Below, in pieces: positions 1 to 9,929 of a stretch of DNA of 64,000 bases. Position 1 is the stretch's first letter, and the number at the start of each line of letters is the position of its first letter. Position numbers and translations under genes: made by a program. Source of the DNA: Oscillospiraceae bacterium. GTDB lineage: Bacteria; Bacillota; Clostridia; Oscillospirales; Acutalibacteraceae. The notes beneath the pieces are model-generated. The model saw nothing but the letters and a program-made list of their open reading frames with translations. It was not told the origin of the DNA and made no database searches. Location of the stretch: the NCBI GenBank assembly GCA_015066205.1, contig SVOV01000002.1, positions 32,001-96,000 on the forward strand, given 5' to 3'.

Positions 1-1
1 T

Positions 2-160
2 AAACTGTATCATAACGGCATAGTAATTATTCCGAAGACTGAGGCAACTGATTTATGGATAAATTCTGAACTTAAAATAAGTACCATACCAAATTTTCCT
101 GATTCCGTAATTCTGAACCAACCGCCAGAACAACTCCCGATCAGCTTTATTGACGGGTGA
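2..160 (+). CDS. C-terminal end of an unknown protein (partial, cut by window edge)
   Basis: An open frame runs in from the left edge and stops at TGA 158-160, giving 52 residues that end in SFIDG. The codons look like real coding sequence (mixed hydrophobic and polar residues, no low complexity), but the piece is too short to assign to a family. It is probably the last part of a gene starting outside the window. The membrane protein at 226 follows on the same strand after 65 bases, so the two may share a transcript. Confidence 0.5.
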   Translation, partial: KLYHNGIVIIPKTEATDLWINSELKISTIPNFPDSVILNQPPEQLPISFIDG

Positions 161-225
161 AACAAGGATTTCTTATAAGACACAGCCCCGCCCCCTGACC
201 TCTACAGCAGAAATGAGGTGATTTT

Positions 226-735
226 TTGCGCAATAAAGATGATACTAAATTAACAGTAAAATGGATTCTTTTTAATATTTTTATAATTTTACTTTTTTCG
301 GGTAATATTTATAATAGCTTACCTGTAAAATGTGAAAAACAGGAGCTTATAACCGGCTGTGTTGAGGAAATCTATTTAATTACTGCAAATGGACCTGATT
401 ACTTGAATATTTATATTGATTCTGAAAAATATGTCTTAAGTGAGGTTGACGGAGGTATTTCAGTACAATATATTTATGATAATATAAAAATCGGTGATTT
501 CGTTTCTCTAAAATATAAAACAAACTTGACATATAAGATTATAACGGAGTTTTCTGCAGAAAATCAAAAATACCGCACGACAGATGAATATAATCAGTCT
601 ATTAAGGGTTTATCAACATTTTATTTAATATTATTGGCTGTTTTTGAGTTTTTCAATATATCAGCCACTATATTCTTCCTTTGGTGCAGGAAACCGCTTA
701 AGAATAAGAAAAAAGAAAGAAGACAAAAAAAGTAA
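226..735 (+). CDS. Small membrane protein with two predicted transmembrane segments, unknown function
   Basis: 169 residues starting at TTG 226, chosen because GAGGTG lies 5-10 bases upstream. A hydrophobic segment at about residues 12-32 and another at about 128-152 flank a roughly 95-residue domain rich in Tyr, Ile and Asp that should lie outside the cytoplasm. The tail ends in a very basic run (KKERRQKK) that would stay inside. No family is recognised. Codon use is clearly more AT-rich than in the rest of the window, which may point to recent acquisition together with the partial gene upstream. A hairpin terminator follows at 834. Confidence 0.65.
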   Translation: MRNKDDTKLTVKWILFNIFIILLFSGNIYNSLPVKCEKQELITGCVEEIYLITANGPDYLNIYIDSEKYVLSEVDGGISVQYIYDNIKIGDFVSLKYKTNLTYKIITEFSAENQKYRTTDEYNQSIKGLSTFYLILLAVFEFFNISATIFFLWCRKPLKNKKKERRQKK

Positions 736-833
736 ATACAAGCTTTTAGATAAAGGAACGGTACTGTATTTTACACATCATTCAATGAACTCGCAGAGCC
801 GTCCCCTGCCCTGTTTATTCTAAGGACAGAAAA

Positions 834-872
834 AGAGGCAGCACATCACGCCGTGCTGCCTCTCATTTTTTT
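834..872. terminator. Bidirectional intrinsic terminator
   Basis: A 10-bp perfect stem (AGAGGCAGCA / TGCTGCCTCT) with a 10-base loop is followed on the plus strand by CATTTTTTT and preceded by AAAA, so it can end both the gene at 226 and the convergent symporter gene at 884. Confidence 0.85.
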
Positions 873-883
873 GTTGGTTTTAT

Positions 884-2458
884 TTATTTGTTTGCTGCTT
901 TTCTTGCTTCTACTTCAGCAACCATTTCTCTCTGTCTTTTTTCTGTAATTGTGTAGAAGAACATAGGCACTGCGCAGGCAAACATACTGATGACACCTGA
1001 AAGGATAAGAACATTCCAAAGGGCATCGGGAGATTCAACATAGCCTGTTTCGGCGTTGATACCGGCAATTGCCATAGACATAACACCGATGAAAGCGCCG
1101 ACAGCCATACCTATCTTATTGATAAGAGTCTGCATAGCGAAGCAGATTCCTTCGCCTCTTTCACCTGTTTTCCATTCAAGGTAGTCAACTGTGTCACCTA
1201 TCATAGCATAGGTCATAATGTTATTGACACCCTGAGGAATTCCGAGAAGGATAAGTCCTATAGCGGCAACAATAAGCTTCCAGGGCTTGTCATAGCCTAC
1301 AAAATACATAACTGCCATAACAACACCGCCAAAGAGGTGGACGAAAATATATGTATATTTCTTTGTAAATTTCTTTGTAAGATAAGGAACAAGAAGAGAA
1401 GCAACAAGACCGCCGGGAACAACAAGAAGAGTTATTATGCCGTAAAGACCTTCGTTTTTAAGAACATACTTTGCAAAATACAGACCGCCTGTATATGTAT
1501 AAACCATTCTTGCACCGCCGAGAATACCTGAAAGAACGATGAGAAGAAGCTCCTTGTTTTTAAACAGAAGCTTGATATTGTGAGAGAATGAGGGAGGCTC
1601 GCCCTCTGCAGTGAATCTTTCCTTTGTATTATTGAAGCCGTAATAGAACATCGGAATGGCAACAACAACAAAAATAACGGCAAAAATGAAATATGCCCAT
1701 TTAAGAGTATTCGCATTGGCAAGCTCAAACTGAGGCATAACCGTACCGATAAAGGAGTTTACAGCTTCTTCTGCGGTAACTCCCTGTTTTGCAACAATTT
1801 CAGCAATTTCCTTTGCGCGGTCTGTTGCGATCTGAGCCGTCATTTCGGCAGTGTACTTATACTTTGATGTGATAGCATCGGTAACGATGGGCACACCGAC
1901 AGTAACAACACCTGCACCTACGGTACATGCAAGACGGGCAACGGTAAGGATATTACCTCTTACCGTGGTATCGTTTGTAAGACAGGTTGAAAGTCCCCAG
2001 TAAGGAACATCTGCAACCGTGTAGACCACGCTCCAGATTATATAAAGAACAGAAATGAGAGCAAAGCTCCACACAGCTTTTGCAGAGAAAACGGGAAGGA
2101 AGCAAAGAATTGTGCTGATGCCGATAGGAAGTGCCATCCATTTGAGGTAGGGACGGCATTTACCCCATTTTGTTCTTGTCTTATCAACGATACTTCCCAT
2201 AATGGGATCATTGAAAGCATCAAAAATACGGGTAACAAGCATAAGTATGGCAACAGCGATAGCGCCGTCAACAATACCTATTTTAACACCGCTTGCACCA
2301 AAAAGCAGTGCATCAGTCATAAAGATCGTAAGGTATGAGCCGATGATCGTACAGATAAAATTCTGACCTATACCTGTAATAGAATAAGCTACTGCTTCTT
2401 TAGGCTGAACACCCTGTCCGGGAGTTGTTCCGAACAATTTGTGAAGAAAGTTATTCAT
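884..2458 (-). CDS. GPH-family (glycoside-pentoside-hexuronide) cation symporter, MFS superfamily
   Basis: 524 residues with about 12 hydrophobic segments. The family's loop 2-3 signature is visible as DAFNDPIMGSIVDKTRTKWG, followed by CRPYLKW; this Asp/Asn-Pro-x-x-G-x-x-x-D pattern is typical of MelB-like sodium or proton/sugar symporters. The central loop (about residues 205-245) is extended. The gene stands alone on the minus strand with AAAGGAG upstream of the ATG, and no sugar-degrading gene is adjacent, so the substrate cannot be read from context. A second distant GPH member is at 48254. Confidence 0.85.
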   Translation of the reverse strand: MNNFLHKLFGTTPGQGVQPKEAVAYSITGIGQNFICTIIGSYLTIFMTDALLFGASGVKIGIVDGAIAVAILMLVTRIFDAFNDPIMGSIVDKTRTKWGKCRPYLKWMALPIGISTILCFLPVFSAKAVWSFALISVLYIIWSVVYTVADVPYWGLSTCLTNDTTVRGNILTVARLACTVGAGVVTVGVPIVTDAITSKYKYTAEMTAQIATDRAKEIAEIVAKQGVTAEEAVNSFIGTVMPQFELANANTLKWAYFIFAVIFVVVAIPMFYYGFNNTKERFTAEGEPPSFSHNIKLLFKNKELLLIVLSGILGGARMVYTYTGGLYFAKYVLKNEGLYGIITLLVVPGGLVASLLVPYLTKKFTKKYTYIFVHLFGGVVMAVMYFVGYDKPWKLIVAAIGLILLGIPQGVNNIMTYAMIGDTVDYLEWKTGERGEGICFAMQTLINKIGMAVGAFIGVMSMAIAGINAETGYVESPDALWNVLILSGVISMFACAVPMFFYTITEKRQREMVAEVEARKAANK

Positions 2459-2581
2459 CAGAAAATTCTCCTTTTTTAGTATTTCTATTATGATAACACA
2501 TCTTTTCGTAAAATAAAAGTATCAATATTGAGTAATTTTGCACTAAAATTATTGATTTTTCTTTAATTCTCGGAAATACTG

Positions 2582-2610
2582 TTTACACAAAAAGGAAATA
2601 ATAGTAAAAT
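2582..2610 (+). promoter_or_regulatory. Sigma-A type promoter of the secreted phosphoesterase
   Basis: TTTACA (2582-2587), 17-base spacer, TAAAAT (2605-2610), about 20 bases in front of the AGGAG ribosome binding site at 2619-2623. Confidence 0.6.
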
Positions 2611-2632
2611 ATTTTCATAGGAGATGAGAAAT

Positions 2633-3925
2633 ATGAAAAAATTAACGGCACTTTTATTATCCCTTTTAATGCTTATAAGCTTCTGTTCAACTGTTTTTGC
2701 GGCAAATCCCGTAAAAGCTACCGAAGAATGGCTTTCTGACTGGGAGGACAGAGCCTCCGTTTCGGGTAAGATATGGCAGAGCCCCGGAAAAAATGAAAAC
2801 GACAGAGTTTTCAGCTGGCTTTCCGAGGATATTGACAGCTCCTTTACATATTCCGACGGGGTAAGTAAATTCACCGTAACCCCTTTAAGTACAATTACTC
2901 TTAACGGTGTTCTTCACCGAGTTGAGCTGGATTCCCTTTATGACGGTGACTATAAATACACCTGCACCGCTGACGGCAAGGAAATTACGGGTACTTTTTC
3001 GGTTGACACAAAGGACAGCACCTTTACTGCAATGTTCTGCTCTGACCCGCAGCTGGGAAGATCGGGTGATGACAGAGTAGATGCGGTTCAGGATGATACC
3101 TACGGCTGGGAAAGAACACTTCGCAGTGCAGAAAGAAACGGAGCAGAGCTTATTCTCTCGGCGGGCGATCAGGTGAATGACGGCTTCTCACAGCTTCAGT
3201 ACAATGCCCTTTTCTCCCCTGACACTCTCGGGAACATCCCCTTTGCGCCCACGGCGGGAAATCACGATTTCTATTCTCCCCTGTTCAGCCTTTATTTTTC
3301 TGACACGGGAATTGACAGCACGGGCAACAATTATTATTTCTCGTACGGCAACGCTCTTTTCATCGTACTTGATTCAAATAACATCATAACACCCGTTCAC
3401 AGAAAGACCGTAAATGATGCCGTAAATGAATACCCCGACGCCGTCTGGCGTGTAATTATGCTTCATCACGGAGCATATTCCTCGGGTGCAGACGAATTTA
3501 CCAACAGGATCTGCGGCGGATCTCTTAAAAGCACCTTCGACGAATATGACATTGACCTTGTTTTAAGCGGACACAACCATTTTTATTCGAGAACATACCC
3601 CATTTACAAAGGCGGTATATCAACAGTGGGTACGGTCTATTTTGAAGCGGGCTCTGCCTCGGGCGGAAAATGCTCATCCTATGACACCTCCTCCGACTCC
3701 CTTATCGTTCATTCCGTTGATCTGAAGGAGGCCTCATATTCTCTTCTCACCTTTAATGAGGATACTATTGAAATAAACTCTTATCTCACGGATTCGGGCG
3801 AGATATTTGACTCCTTTACGGTAGTCAACACCGACAGCAGTGAGGATATTCCCCATTTCGGGCTTATTGCAAGAATAATTTCATTCTTCAGAAATCTCTT
3901 TGCCTCAATACCTGTTTTATATTAA
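2633..3925 (+). CDS. Secreted calcineurin-like metallophosphoesterase (purple acid phosphatase type)
   Basis: 430 residues from ATG 2633; an in-frame ATG at 2624 abuts the AGGAG site and is too close to be used. A signal peptide (MKKLTALLLSLLMLISFCS, cleaved near VFA-AN) is followed by an all-beta N-terminal domain and the phosphoesterase core. The metal-site motifs appear in order: SDPQLG, GDQVNDG, GNHD, HHG and GHNHFYSR. This order and the N-terminal Fn3-like domain match the purple acid phosphatase branch, which hydrolyses phosphate mono- or diesters outside the cell. The last about 20 residues (IARIISFFRNLFASI) form an amphipathic Ile/Phe-rich helix after the catalytic domain, resembling the tail of the secreted protein at 56328. 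Confidence 0.85.
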   Translation: MKKLTALLLSLLMLISFCSTVFAANPVKATEEWLSDWEDRASVSGKIWQSPGKNENDRVFSWLSEDIDSSFTYSDGVSKFTVTPLSTITLNGVLHRVELDSLYDGDYKYTCTADGKEITGTFSVDTKDSTFTAMFCSDPQLGRSGDDRVDAVQDDTYGWERTLRSAERNGAELILSAGDQVNDGFSQLQYNALFSPDTLGNIPFAPTAGNHDFYSPLFSLYFSDTGIDSTGNNYYFSYGNALFIVLDSNNIITPVHRKTVNDAVNEYPDAVWRVIMLHHGAYSSGADEFTNRICGGSLKSTFDEYDIDLVLSGHNHFYSRTYPIYKGGISTVGTVYFEAGSASGGKCSSYDTSSDSLIVHSVDLKEASYSLLTFNEDTIEINSYLTDSGEIFDSFTVVNTDSSEDIPHFGLIARIISFFRNLFASIPVLY

Positions 3926-3929
3926 AAAT

Positions 3930-3963
3930 GAACCGCAGCTTCAAAAAAAAGGAGCTGCGGTTC
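3930..3963. terminator. Bidirectional terminator between the phosphoesterase and engB
   Basis: An 11-bp stem (GAACCGCAGCT / AGCTGCGGTTC) with an A-rich loop lies between two convergent genes, with T-rich sequence on both flanks. Confidence 0.75.
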
Positions 3964-3969
3964 TTCATT

Positions 3970-4629
3970 TTATTTCTTCTTTCTTTTTACAACTGCGACC
4001 TTTACGGGCTCGGCGGGAGAATCCTGTGTTTCCTCTGTCAAAAAGCCCTCTTCAAGGCTTGCTTCTATTATTTCCTTTATTTCAGCCATTCCCTCTCCGT
4101 TCTGGGCGGAGGCTTCAATAATTTTTATAGCGGATGAGAGGTATTCGTTTTCGGCGAATGCCTTTCTTCTTTTTTCTCTCTCCGTTTTATTGAGCTTGTC
4201 GCATTTTGTCAGCACGCAGATGAACGGGAAGCCCGCTTCACTTAAAAAGCCGAGCATTGTTCTGTCGTCCTCTGTGGGCTCGTGGCGCATATCAAGGAGC
4301 TGAACTATAAGTCTTATATCTCTTTCGCCCGCAAAATATGCCTCCATCAGCTCTCCCCAACGGCGTCTTTCGTTATCCGCACGCTTTGCATAGCCGTAGC
4401 CGGGAAGGTCTGCAATTCTCACACCGTCCACAAGAAAGAAATTTATAGTTGTGGTTTTTCCGGGAACTGCCGAAACCTTTGCAAGATTCTTACGGTTGAA
4501 GAATTTATTTATAAGCGAGGATTTTCCCACATTGGATTTACCGGAAAAAACTATTTCGGGCAGTTCCGAGGCTTTAAGCTGTGAGGCAGTTCCGAAAGAG
4601 GCTTCAAATTTCACATTATTTATATTCAT
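3970..4629 (-). CDS. engB: Ribosome biogenesis GTPase EngB (YsxC/YihA)
   Basis: 219 residues. GTPase motifs are G1 GKSNVGKSS, G2 T-T around KTTTINFF, G3 DLPGYGYAK and G4 TKCDK, matching the TrmE-Era-EngA-YsxC superfamily. EngB acts in late assembly of the large ribosomal subunit. The roughly 20-residue C-terminal extension, ending PVKVAVVKRKKK, is basic and longer than in most members. The gene starts 3 bases after the lon stop codon, the lon-engB order usual in Firmicutes, so the two are almost certainly one transcript. Confidence 0.95.
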   Translation of the reverse strand: MNINNVKFEASFGTASQLKASELPEIVFSGKSNVGKSSLINKFFNRKNLAKVSAVPGKTTTINFFLVDGVRIADLPGYGYAKRADNERRRWGELMEAYFAGERDIRLIVQLLDMRHEPTEDDRTMLGFLSEAGFPFICVLTKCDKLNKTEREKRRKAFAENEYLSSAIKIIEASAQNGEGMAEIKEIIEASLEEGFLTEETQDSPAEPVKVAVVKRKKK

Positions 4630-4632
4630 TTC

Positions 4633-7080
4633 TTACACCTCTTCCTTTTTTTTACAGGAAATGCCTATCTGTGTATTTTTCTTTCCTATATGATGCTCTG
4701 AAATATCATTTTTCTTCTTTTCCTTTACGGAAGAAGCCTTCGGGGCGGGGATTTCGGGAAAAAGAGCGGTATCGAGCACCTCATCAACGGTCTTTACGGG
4801 AACAAATCGCAGCTTCTTCTTGACCGCCTCGTCAATTTCTTCAAGGTCGGAGGTGTTCCCGTAGGGAATTATCACCGTCGAAATACCCTCTCTGTAGGCA
4901 GCCATTGATTTTTCGCGGAGTCCTCCTATGGGGAGCACTCTGCCCGTAAGTGTGACCTCACCCGTCATTGCAACATTTCCTCTCACCTTTCTGCCCGTAA
5001 GAGCGGAAACGAGAGCGGTGGTGACCGTAACACCGGCGCTTGGGCCGTCTTTGGGAACGGCACCCTCGGGGAAATGCACATGAATATCATTTTCCTTATA
5101 GAAATCGGGGTTGATATTATATTTTTCCGCACGGCTTCTTACAAGGCTTATGGCAGTTCTCACGGATTCCTTCATAACATCGCCGAGAGAGCCTGTATAT
5201 TCAGTTTTACCCGTACCCTGTAAAACCACAGCCTCTGCCTTAAGGAGCTCACCGCCCACAGCCGTCCACGCAAGTCCGTTTACAACGCCAGTGATATCCT
5301 CAAGCACATTTTCCTCGGGACGGTATTTCTTAACTCCGAGGAATTCCTCGATATTCTTATCGGTGATGTCAAGTCTTTCTTCAATTCCCGAAGCCAGTCT
5401 TACGCTTTCCTTTCGCATAAGAGCGGCAATTTTTCTTTCAAGGATTCTGACGCCCGCTTCTCTTGTGTAGCCGTCAATAAGGGTTTTTATTGCACTGTCG
5501 GAAATTCTGATATTTTCCTTTTTGAGAGAATGCTCCTTCATCTGCTTGGGAATAAGATGCTTCTTTGCTATATGGAACTTCTCCTCATATGTGTAGCTGG
5601 GAAGGTCGATTACCTCCATTCTGTCGCGAAGAGCGGGAGGAATCATACTCTTATCATTGGCAGTTGTAAGGAAAAGCACCTTACTGAGGTCAACGGGAAG
5701 CTCGATATAATGGTCACGGAAGGAGAAATTCTGTTCCCCGTCAAGCACCTCAAGAAGAGCCGAGGCGGGGTCGCCCTTTATGTCCGCACCCATTTTGTCA
5801 ATTTCGTCAAGAAGCACAAGACAGTTCATTGTGCCCGCTTCAATAAGTGCATTTATGATTCTGCCGGGCATAGAGCCGATATATGTTTTTCTGTGTCCTC
5901 TGATCTCTGCCTCGTCCCTGACACCGCCGAGAGATATTCTCACATATTTTCTGCCCGTAGCATCGGCAATGCTTCTTGCGATACTCGTTTTTCCCACTCC
6001 GGGAGGGCCTGCAAGACAGATTATCTGTCCCTTGATATCGGGGGATATCATACGGGCGGCAAGCATCTCGGTTATTCTTTCCTTTACATCGCGAAGACCG
6101 AAATGGTCCTTTTCGAGCACCTTTTTTGCCTTGACAATGGATGTATTTTCCTTACTGAAAACATTCCACGGAATTTCAAGACATTTTTCTATGTATGAAC
6201 GAAGCACATTTGAATCTGCAGAGGAAGGGGACATCTTCTTAAGTCTTTCGCATTCAGCGAGGAGCTTTTCCTTATGGCTGTCCGGCATAAGGCTCTTATT
6301 TACCTTGACTGCGAGATCGGAGGAATCGTCACCCTCCAATTCACCCAATTCATCGGTGATGGCCTTCATTTCCTCTCTGAGATAATATTCTCTCTGATTC
6401 TTGTCCATCTGCTCCTGAACCTTATCCTGAATGACAGCGTCAACTCTCATTATCTCTGTTTCCTTTGAGAGAAGACAGCAGAGAGCCTCGCTTCTTTCAT
6501 AGATATTGAGAAGCCCCAGAACTGTCTGCTTATCCTCAAGAGGGAGCATAATATTTCCCGCAATATAGTCTGAGAGCTCTCCGAGATTCTTGCTTTCATA
6601 TATCTTCTGGAACATCTCGGGAGTCATATGGCGGATGAATTCCGCATAATCGTCGAAATAATTCTTAAGGCTGAACAGCGCCGCCGCTTCAATAAGGGAG
6701 CCGTCCTTCATATATTCCGCGGGGGGAGTTATATCGTCAAAAAGGGGCGAAACGCTCACCTTGTAGAAGATTCGTTTTGTAATGAGCTCATCTATTTCAG
6801 CTCTGTATTTTCCCTCGACCACAACTCTTACGGTCGATGAATGGTCGGGGAGCTTTATTATCTGACGGACAGTGCCTACCACGCCCACGGGATAAAGGTC
6901 GGAAAGCTCGGGCTTTTCAACCGATACATCCCTTTGCGAAACGAAGAACACATCCTGTCCGTTTGCATTCTTGAGTGCCTGAAGCGAGGCTCTTCTTCCC
7001 ACATCGAAATGAAGAGTCATTCCGGGGAATAAGGCCACACCCCTGAGAGGCACCATAGGCATAATTAAACTTTTATCCAT
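4633..7080 (-). CDS. lon: ATP-dependent protease Lon
   Basis: 815 residues with the full Lon layout: N-terminal substrate-binding domain (about 1-200), coiled-coil region, AAA+ ATPase with Walker [10 protein letters not shown] (near residue 355) and Walker [10 protein letters not shown], and a C-terminal protease domain with the catalytic Ser in PKDGPSAGV and the Lys further on. The C-terminal tail of about 40 residues after the protease domain is rich in Lys and Glu ([12 protein letters not shown]) and looks unstructured. Lon degrades misfolded and selected regulatory proteins in the cytosol. It is encoded directly upstream of engB. Confidence 0.97.
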   Translation of the reverse strand: MDKSLIMPMVPLRGVALFPGMTLHFDVGRRASLQALKNANGQDVFFVSQRDVSVEKPELSDLYPVGVVGTVRQIIKLPDHSSTVRVVVEGKYRAEIDELITKRIFYKVSVSPLFDDITPPAEYMKDGSLIEAAALFSLKNYFDDYAEFIRHMTPEMFQKIYESKNLGELSDYIAGNIMLPLEDKQTVLGLLNIYERSEALCCLLSKETEIMRVDAVIQDKVQEQMDKNQREYYLREEMKAITDELGELEGDDSSDLAVKVNKSLMPDSHKEKLLAECERLKKMSPSSADSNVLRSYIEKCLEIPWNVFSKENTSIVKAKKVLEKDHFGLRDVKERITEMLAARMISPDIKGQIICLAGPPGVGKTSIARSIADATGRKYVRISLGGVRDEAEIRGHRKTYIGSMPGRIINALIEAGTMNCLVLLDEIDKMGADIKGDPASALLEVLDGEQNFSFRDHYIELPVDLSKVLFLTTANDKSMIPPALRDRMEVIDLPSYTYEEKFHIAKKHLIPKQMKEHSLKKENIRISDSAIKTLIDGYTREAGVRILERKIAALMRKESVRLASGIEERLDITDKNIEEFLGVKKYRPEENVLEDITGVVNGLAWTAVGGELLKAEAVVLQGTGKTEYTGSLGDVMKESVRTAISLVRSRAEKYNINPDFYKENDIHVHFPEGAVPKDGPSAGVTVTTALVSALTGRKVRGNVAMTGEVTLTGRVLPIGGLREKSMAAYREGISTVIIPYGNTSDLEEIDEAVKKKLRFVPVKTVDEVLDTALFPEIPAPKASSVKEKKKNDISEHHIGKKNTQIGISCKKKEEV

Positions 7081-7107
7081 ATTGTGATTTACTCCGAAAA
7101 TTTCAAT

Positions 7108-8409
7108 TTAGTTTGCACCTGAAACAGTGATACCGTCAAAGGCGGCATAGGGCATAATACAGGTGCCGTAATTCACGCTTTCAAGTGAAATACCCTTTAT
7201 ACTTTTAAGCATCTGAGCTATATTTCCGCTTATCATAGTTTCGGAAAGAGGATCAGAGAGCTTTCCGTCCTTTATAAGGAAGCTGTTTTTTGCAACGCCC
7301 GAGAAATCGCCGTTGTTTGCGGGCTCACCGCCCGAGAAACGGCATACGAGAATACCGTCCTTTATATCGGAAATTATCTCGTCAAGGCTTCTGTCACCGC
7401 TTTCCACTTTAACACAGCCGCTGGTGCTTTTTGCTCTTTCAAGACCTGTTTTTCTTGCCGCATATTCGGAAAGGCTGAAGCTTTCAAGCACACCGTTCTT
7501 TATAATATCGTAGTTCTGAGCCTTGTAACCGTCAGCGGTTATTCTCTCTCCGCAGACTATTTCTTCACTTAACGGTATGACGCTGATGCAAAGAGCCTCA
7601 TCGGCAACCTTCTTTCCGAGGCTGTCCTTCCAGGGAGATGTACCCTCAATAAGAGCGAGGTCGCCCGTAAATGAATCTGTTATTGTTGAAACGAAGTCGC
7701 AAAGACAGGCGGGTGAAAATACGGCAGTTCCCGTAAATTTACCCGAAAAAGGTATGCTTTCAAGCTCCTTTACCGCTCTTTCGAGCATAAGTCTTACATC
7801 AGCGGCTTCAAGAATATCCTGTGCAGGGTCGAGATAATCCACGCCCACGCAGTTGAATGATGTCGTATTTTCCTCATTATGAGCCGAATACATTATGCTT
7901 ACGGAATAAGAGCCGTCCTCCTCGGTAAAAAGAACGCCGTTGCTGTTCATCAAAACATGCTTTCCGTAGGAATAGGAGGCTATTACCTGCTCAAGCATAA
8001 TTTCGGGATACTGCTCTTTTACATCGTTTATGAATTTAAGAAGAGAGCTGAAGAAGGTCTCCTTATCACAGCTGAGCTTGCCTGAAATAAAGTCCTCATT
8101 TTCTTCCTTTTCGGCTATGGAAAGGGCATCGTCGTAAACGCCTGTAACGGCGGCATTCATACATTCGCTGACGGCATTGTCTATAGCTTCTCTGTCAAGC
8201 TGATTTACGGCAGCCGTACCCTTTTTCATATCCTTGATGACCTTCATAGAAGCGCCCGAATTGAATACGCTTCTTATGAGAGAAAACTCACCCGCATCAA
8301 CATTGAACTCCTCGACACGGCCCTCGGAAACACTTGCCTGAGCAAGATCGCCGCCCGAGGACAGAAGAGAATCTATAATGTATTTTGCCGTATTTTTAAG
8401 ATTTTCCAT
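7108..8409 (-). CDS. pmbA: TldE/PmbA metalloprotease subunit
   Basis: 433 residues of the modulator-of-gyrase family. It lacks the HExxxH zinc motif found in its neighbour, as expected for TldE, the non-catalytic partner of the TldD/TldE heterodimer. In E. coli the pair processes microcin B17 and antitoxin CcdA and degrades unfolded short peptides. Typical C-terminal features are present (FSGGEPANNGDFSGVAKN and the SETMISGN region). The gene begins 1 base after the tldD stop, so the two are made together. No dedicated peptide substrate gene is visible beside them. Confidence 0.93.
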   Translation of the reverse strand: MENLKNTAKYIIDSLLSSGGDLAQASVSEGRVEEFNVDAGEFSLIRSVFNSGASMKVIKDMKKGTAAVNQLDREAIDNAVSECMNAAVTGVYDDALSIAEKEENEDFISGKLSCDKETFFSSLLKFINDVKEQYPEIMLEQVIASYSYGKHVLMNSNGVLFTEEDGSYSVSIMYSAHNEENTTSFNCVGVDYLDPAQDILEAADVRLMLERAVKELESIPFSGKFTGTAVFSPACLCDFVSTITDSFTGDLALIEGTSPWKDSLGKKVADEALCISVIPLSEEIVCGERITADGYKAQNYDIIKNGVLESFSLSEYAARKTGLERAKSTSGCVKVESGDRSLDEIISDIKDGILVCRFSGGEPANNGDFSGVAKNSFLIKDGKLSDPLSETMISGNIAQMLKSIKGISLESVNYGTCIMPYAAFDGITVSGAN

Positions 8410-8410
8410 T

Positions 8411-9790
8411 TTATCTTCCTCCGATATTGACCTTGCATCTTATTGAGGGACCGCCCATTGAAACTGCCATCGGCTGTTTCTTTCCGCAGTAGCCCGCAAA
8501 ATCCCAGCTGACTGAATCAGAAAGCATATCAACGGTTTTAAGCATATTGAAGGCAACGCCTGATATTGTTGTATCACGAAGGGCTCTTCCGAGCTTACCG
8601 TTTACTATTTCATAGCCCATAGTGATTCCGAACATAAATTCGCCCGTTGTGTCTGCCTGTCCGTTCTGGGTCCTTGTGAGATAATAGCCCTTATCGACAG
8701 AGGCTATCATATCCTCCAGCTTGTCCTTTCCCGGGTGAATGGCGGTATTTCTCATTCTTATAAGAGGCTCATCCGAAAATGCATAGGCACGGGCATTACC
8801 GTTGGGAGAAACACCGAAATGCTGTACACTTTCAAGATTATTCATATAAGACTTCAGCACGCCGTCCTTTATAATTACGGCATCCTGACAAAGAGTACCC
8901 TCATCGTCAACATATACGGGAAGAGGAGCTCTCTTACCGAAGGCGGTGTGGGCAAAGTCAGTGAGACTTATAAGAGGAGAAGCCACCTCTTTTCCGAGAT
9001 TTGTTGCGGCAACGCTGCCCGCAAGCACAAGGTCAGCTTCAACGGTATGTCCTACTGCCTCGTGGGCAACCATACCTGCTATCGAGGAATCTATTATGCA
9101 AAGAGCCTCTCCCGCATCGGGGAAAATACCTTCTTTTTTTGCCATAAGCTCACTATAGAGAGAATCCACCGCGGGGAAGGTAAGAGCGGGGTCCGAATAG
9201 TGGTCGGAGAAATAGCCCTCTCCGCCGCCGATAACATCAAAAAGCTCAACTGTACTGCCGTCTGATGTCTCTGCAGACATTGAAACTATCATATAAGTCC
9301 TCGGGAAGAGCTGATAAGCGAAGCTGCCCTCCGTGGTGGTGAGGGTCTTTTCTATACAGCCCGTTGAAAGCCCCACATGGCGGGATGTAAGGTCGGGATA
9401 TGTTTTTTCAATATAAGAATCCACTTCTTTTGAAAATTCAACAAGAGTCTTCTGGGGCACATCCTGATAGGGTCTTTTTTCGGTATATTCAGCTGCTCCT
9501 GCAGTAACAAGAGCACCCTTGTTTTTAGGACAGCCCTTTGAAAGAAGAGCTGCATTTTCTTTTGCACTTGAAAGCACCTCAAGTGCGCTTTTTTCATCAC
9601 AGGTGCTTTTAGAGGCAAATCCCCATACTCCGTCATTATAAACTCTCGCACCTATTCCCTTTGAAACAGAGGAGCTGTTTCCCACAAGAGAGCCCGAAAC
9701 TATGGAAACTCTTCTTGTCCTTGAAACCTGCGAGCGAAGCTCGGCGTGGGTATCAAATGAATTCAGTGCTTTTTTCATATATTCTCTCAT
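8411..9790 (-). CDS. tldD: TldD metalloprotease, catalytic subunit
   Basis: About 459 residues. The zinc-binding HExxxH motif is seen as AHEAVGHTVEADL, with the conserved Gly-rich C-terminal region (MGGPSIRCKVNIGG) after it. I place the start at ATG 9790 because GGAGG lies 9 bases upstream; an ATG six bases earlier (9796) would leave only 3 bases. TldD is the catalytic half of the TldD/TldE complex, a protease reached through a narrow channel that accepts only unfolded peptides. It is first in a two-gene operon with pmbA and is divergent from thrC. Confidence 0.93.
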   Translation of the reverse strand: MREYMKKALNSFDTHAELRSQVSRTRRVSIVSGSLVGNSSSVSKGIGARVYNDGVWGFASKSTCDEKSALEVLSSAKENAALLSKGCPKNKGALVTAGAAEYTEKRPYQDVPQKTLVEFSKEVDSYIEKTYPDLTSRHVGLSTGCIEKTLTTTEGSFAYQLFPRTYMIVSMSAETSDGSTVELFDVIGGGEGYFSDHYSDPALTFPAVDSLYSELMAKKEGIFPDAGEALCIIDSSIAGMVAHEAVGHTVEADLVLAGSVAATNLGKEVASPLISLTDFAHTAFGKRAPLPVYVDDEGTLCQDAVIIKDGVLKSYMNNLESVQHFGVSPNGNARAYAFSDEPLIRMRNTAIHPGKDKLEDMIASVDKGYYLTRTQNGQADTTGEFMFGITMGYEIVNGKLGRALRDTTISGVAFNMLKTVDMLSDSVSWDFAGYCGKKQPMAVSMGGPSIRCKVNIGGR

Positions 9791-9929
9791 TTTCATCAGC
9801 CTCCGTAATGAATAATAATAACATATTTCGCAATATATTGCAAGTTTTAATATAATACAAATTAATACTTTACTTTTTAATAATTATTTGGTAAAATAAT
9901 ATGAAAATTTTATGCACGGAGGTTATGTT

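Noticed and set aside
5530-6385. Long plus-strand frames of 222 and 201 residues
   Set aside because: They lie wholly inside lon on the other strand, have no ribosome binding site and give Cys/His-rich nonsense proteins; they are shadows of biased codon use.
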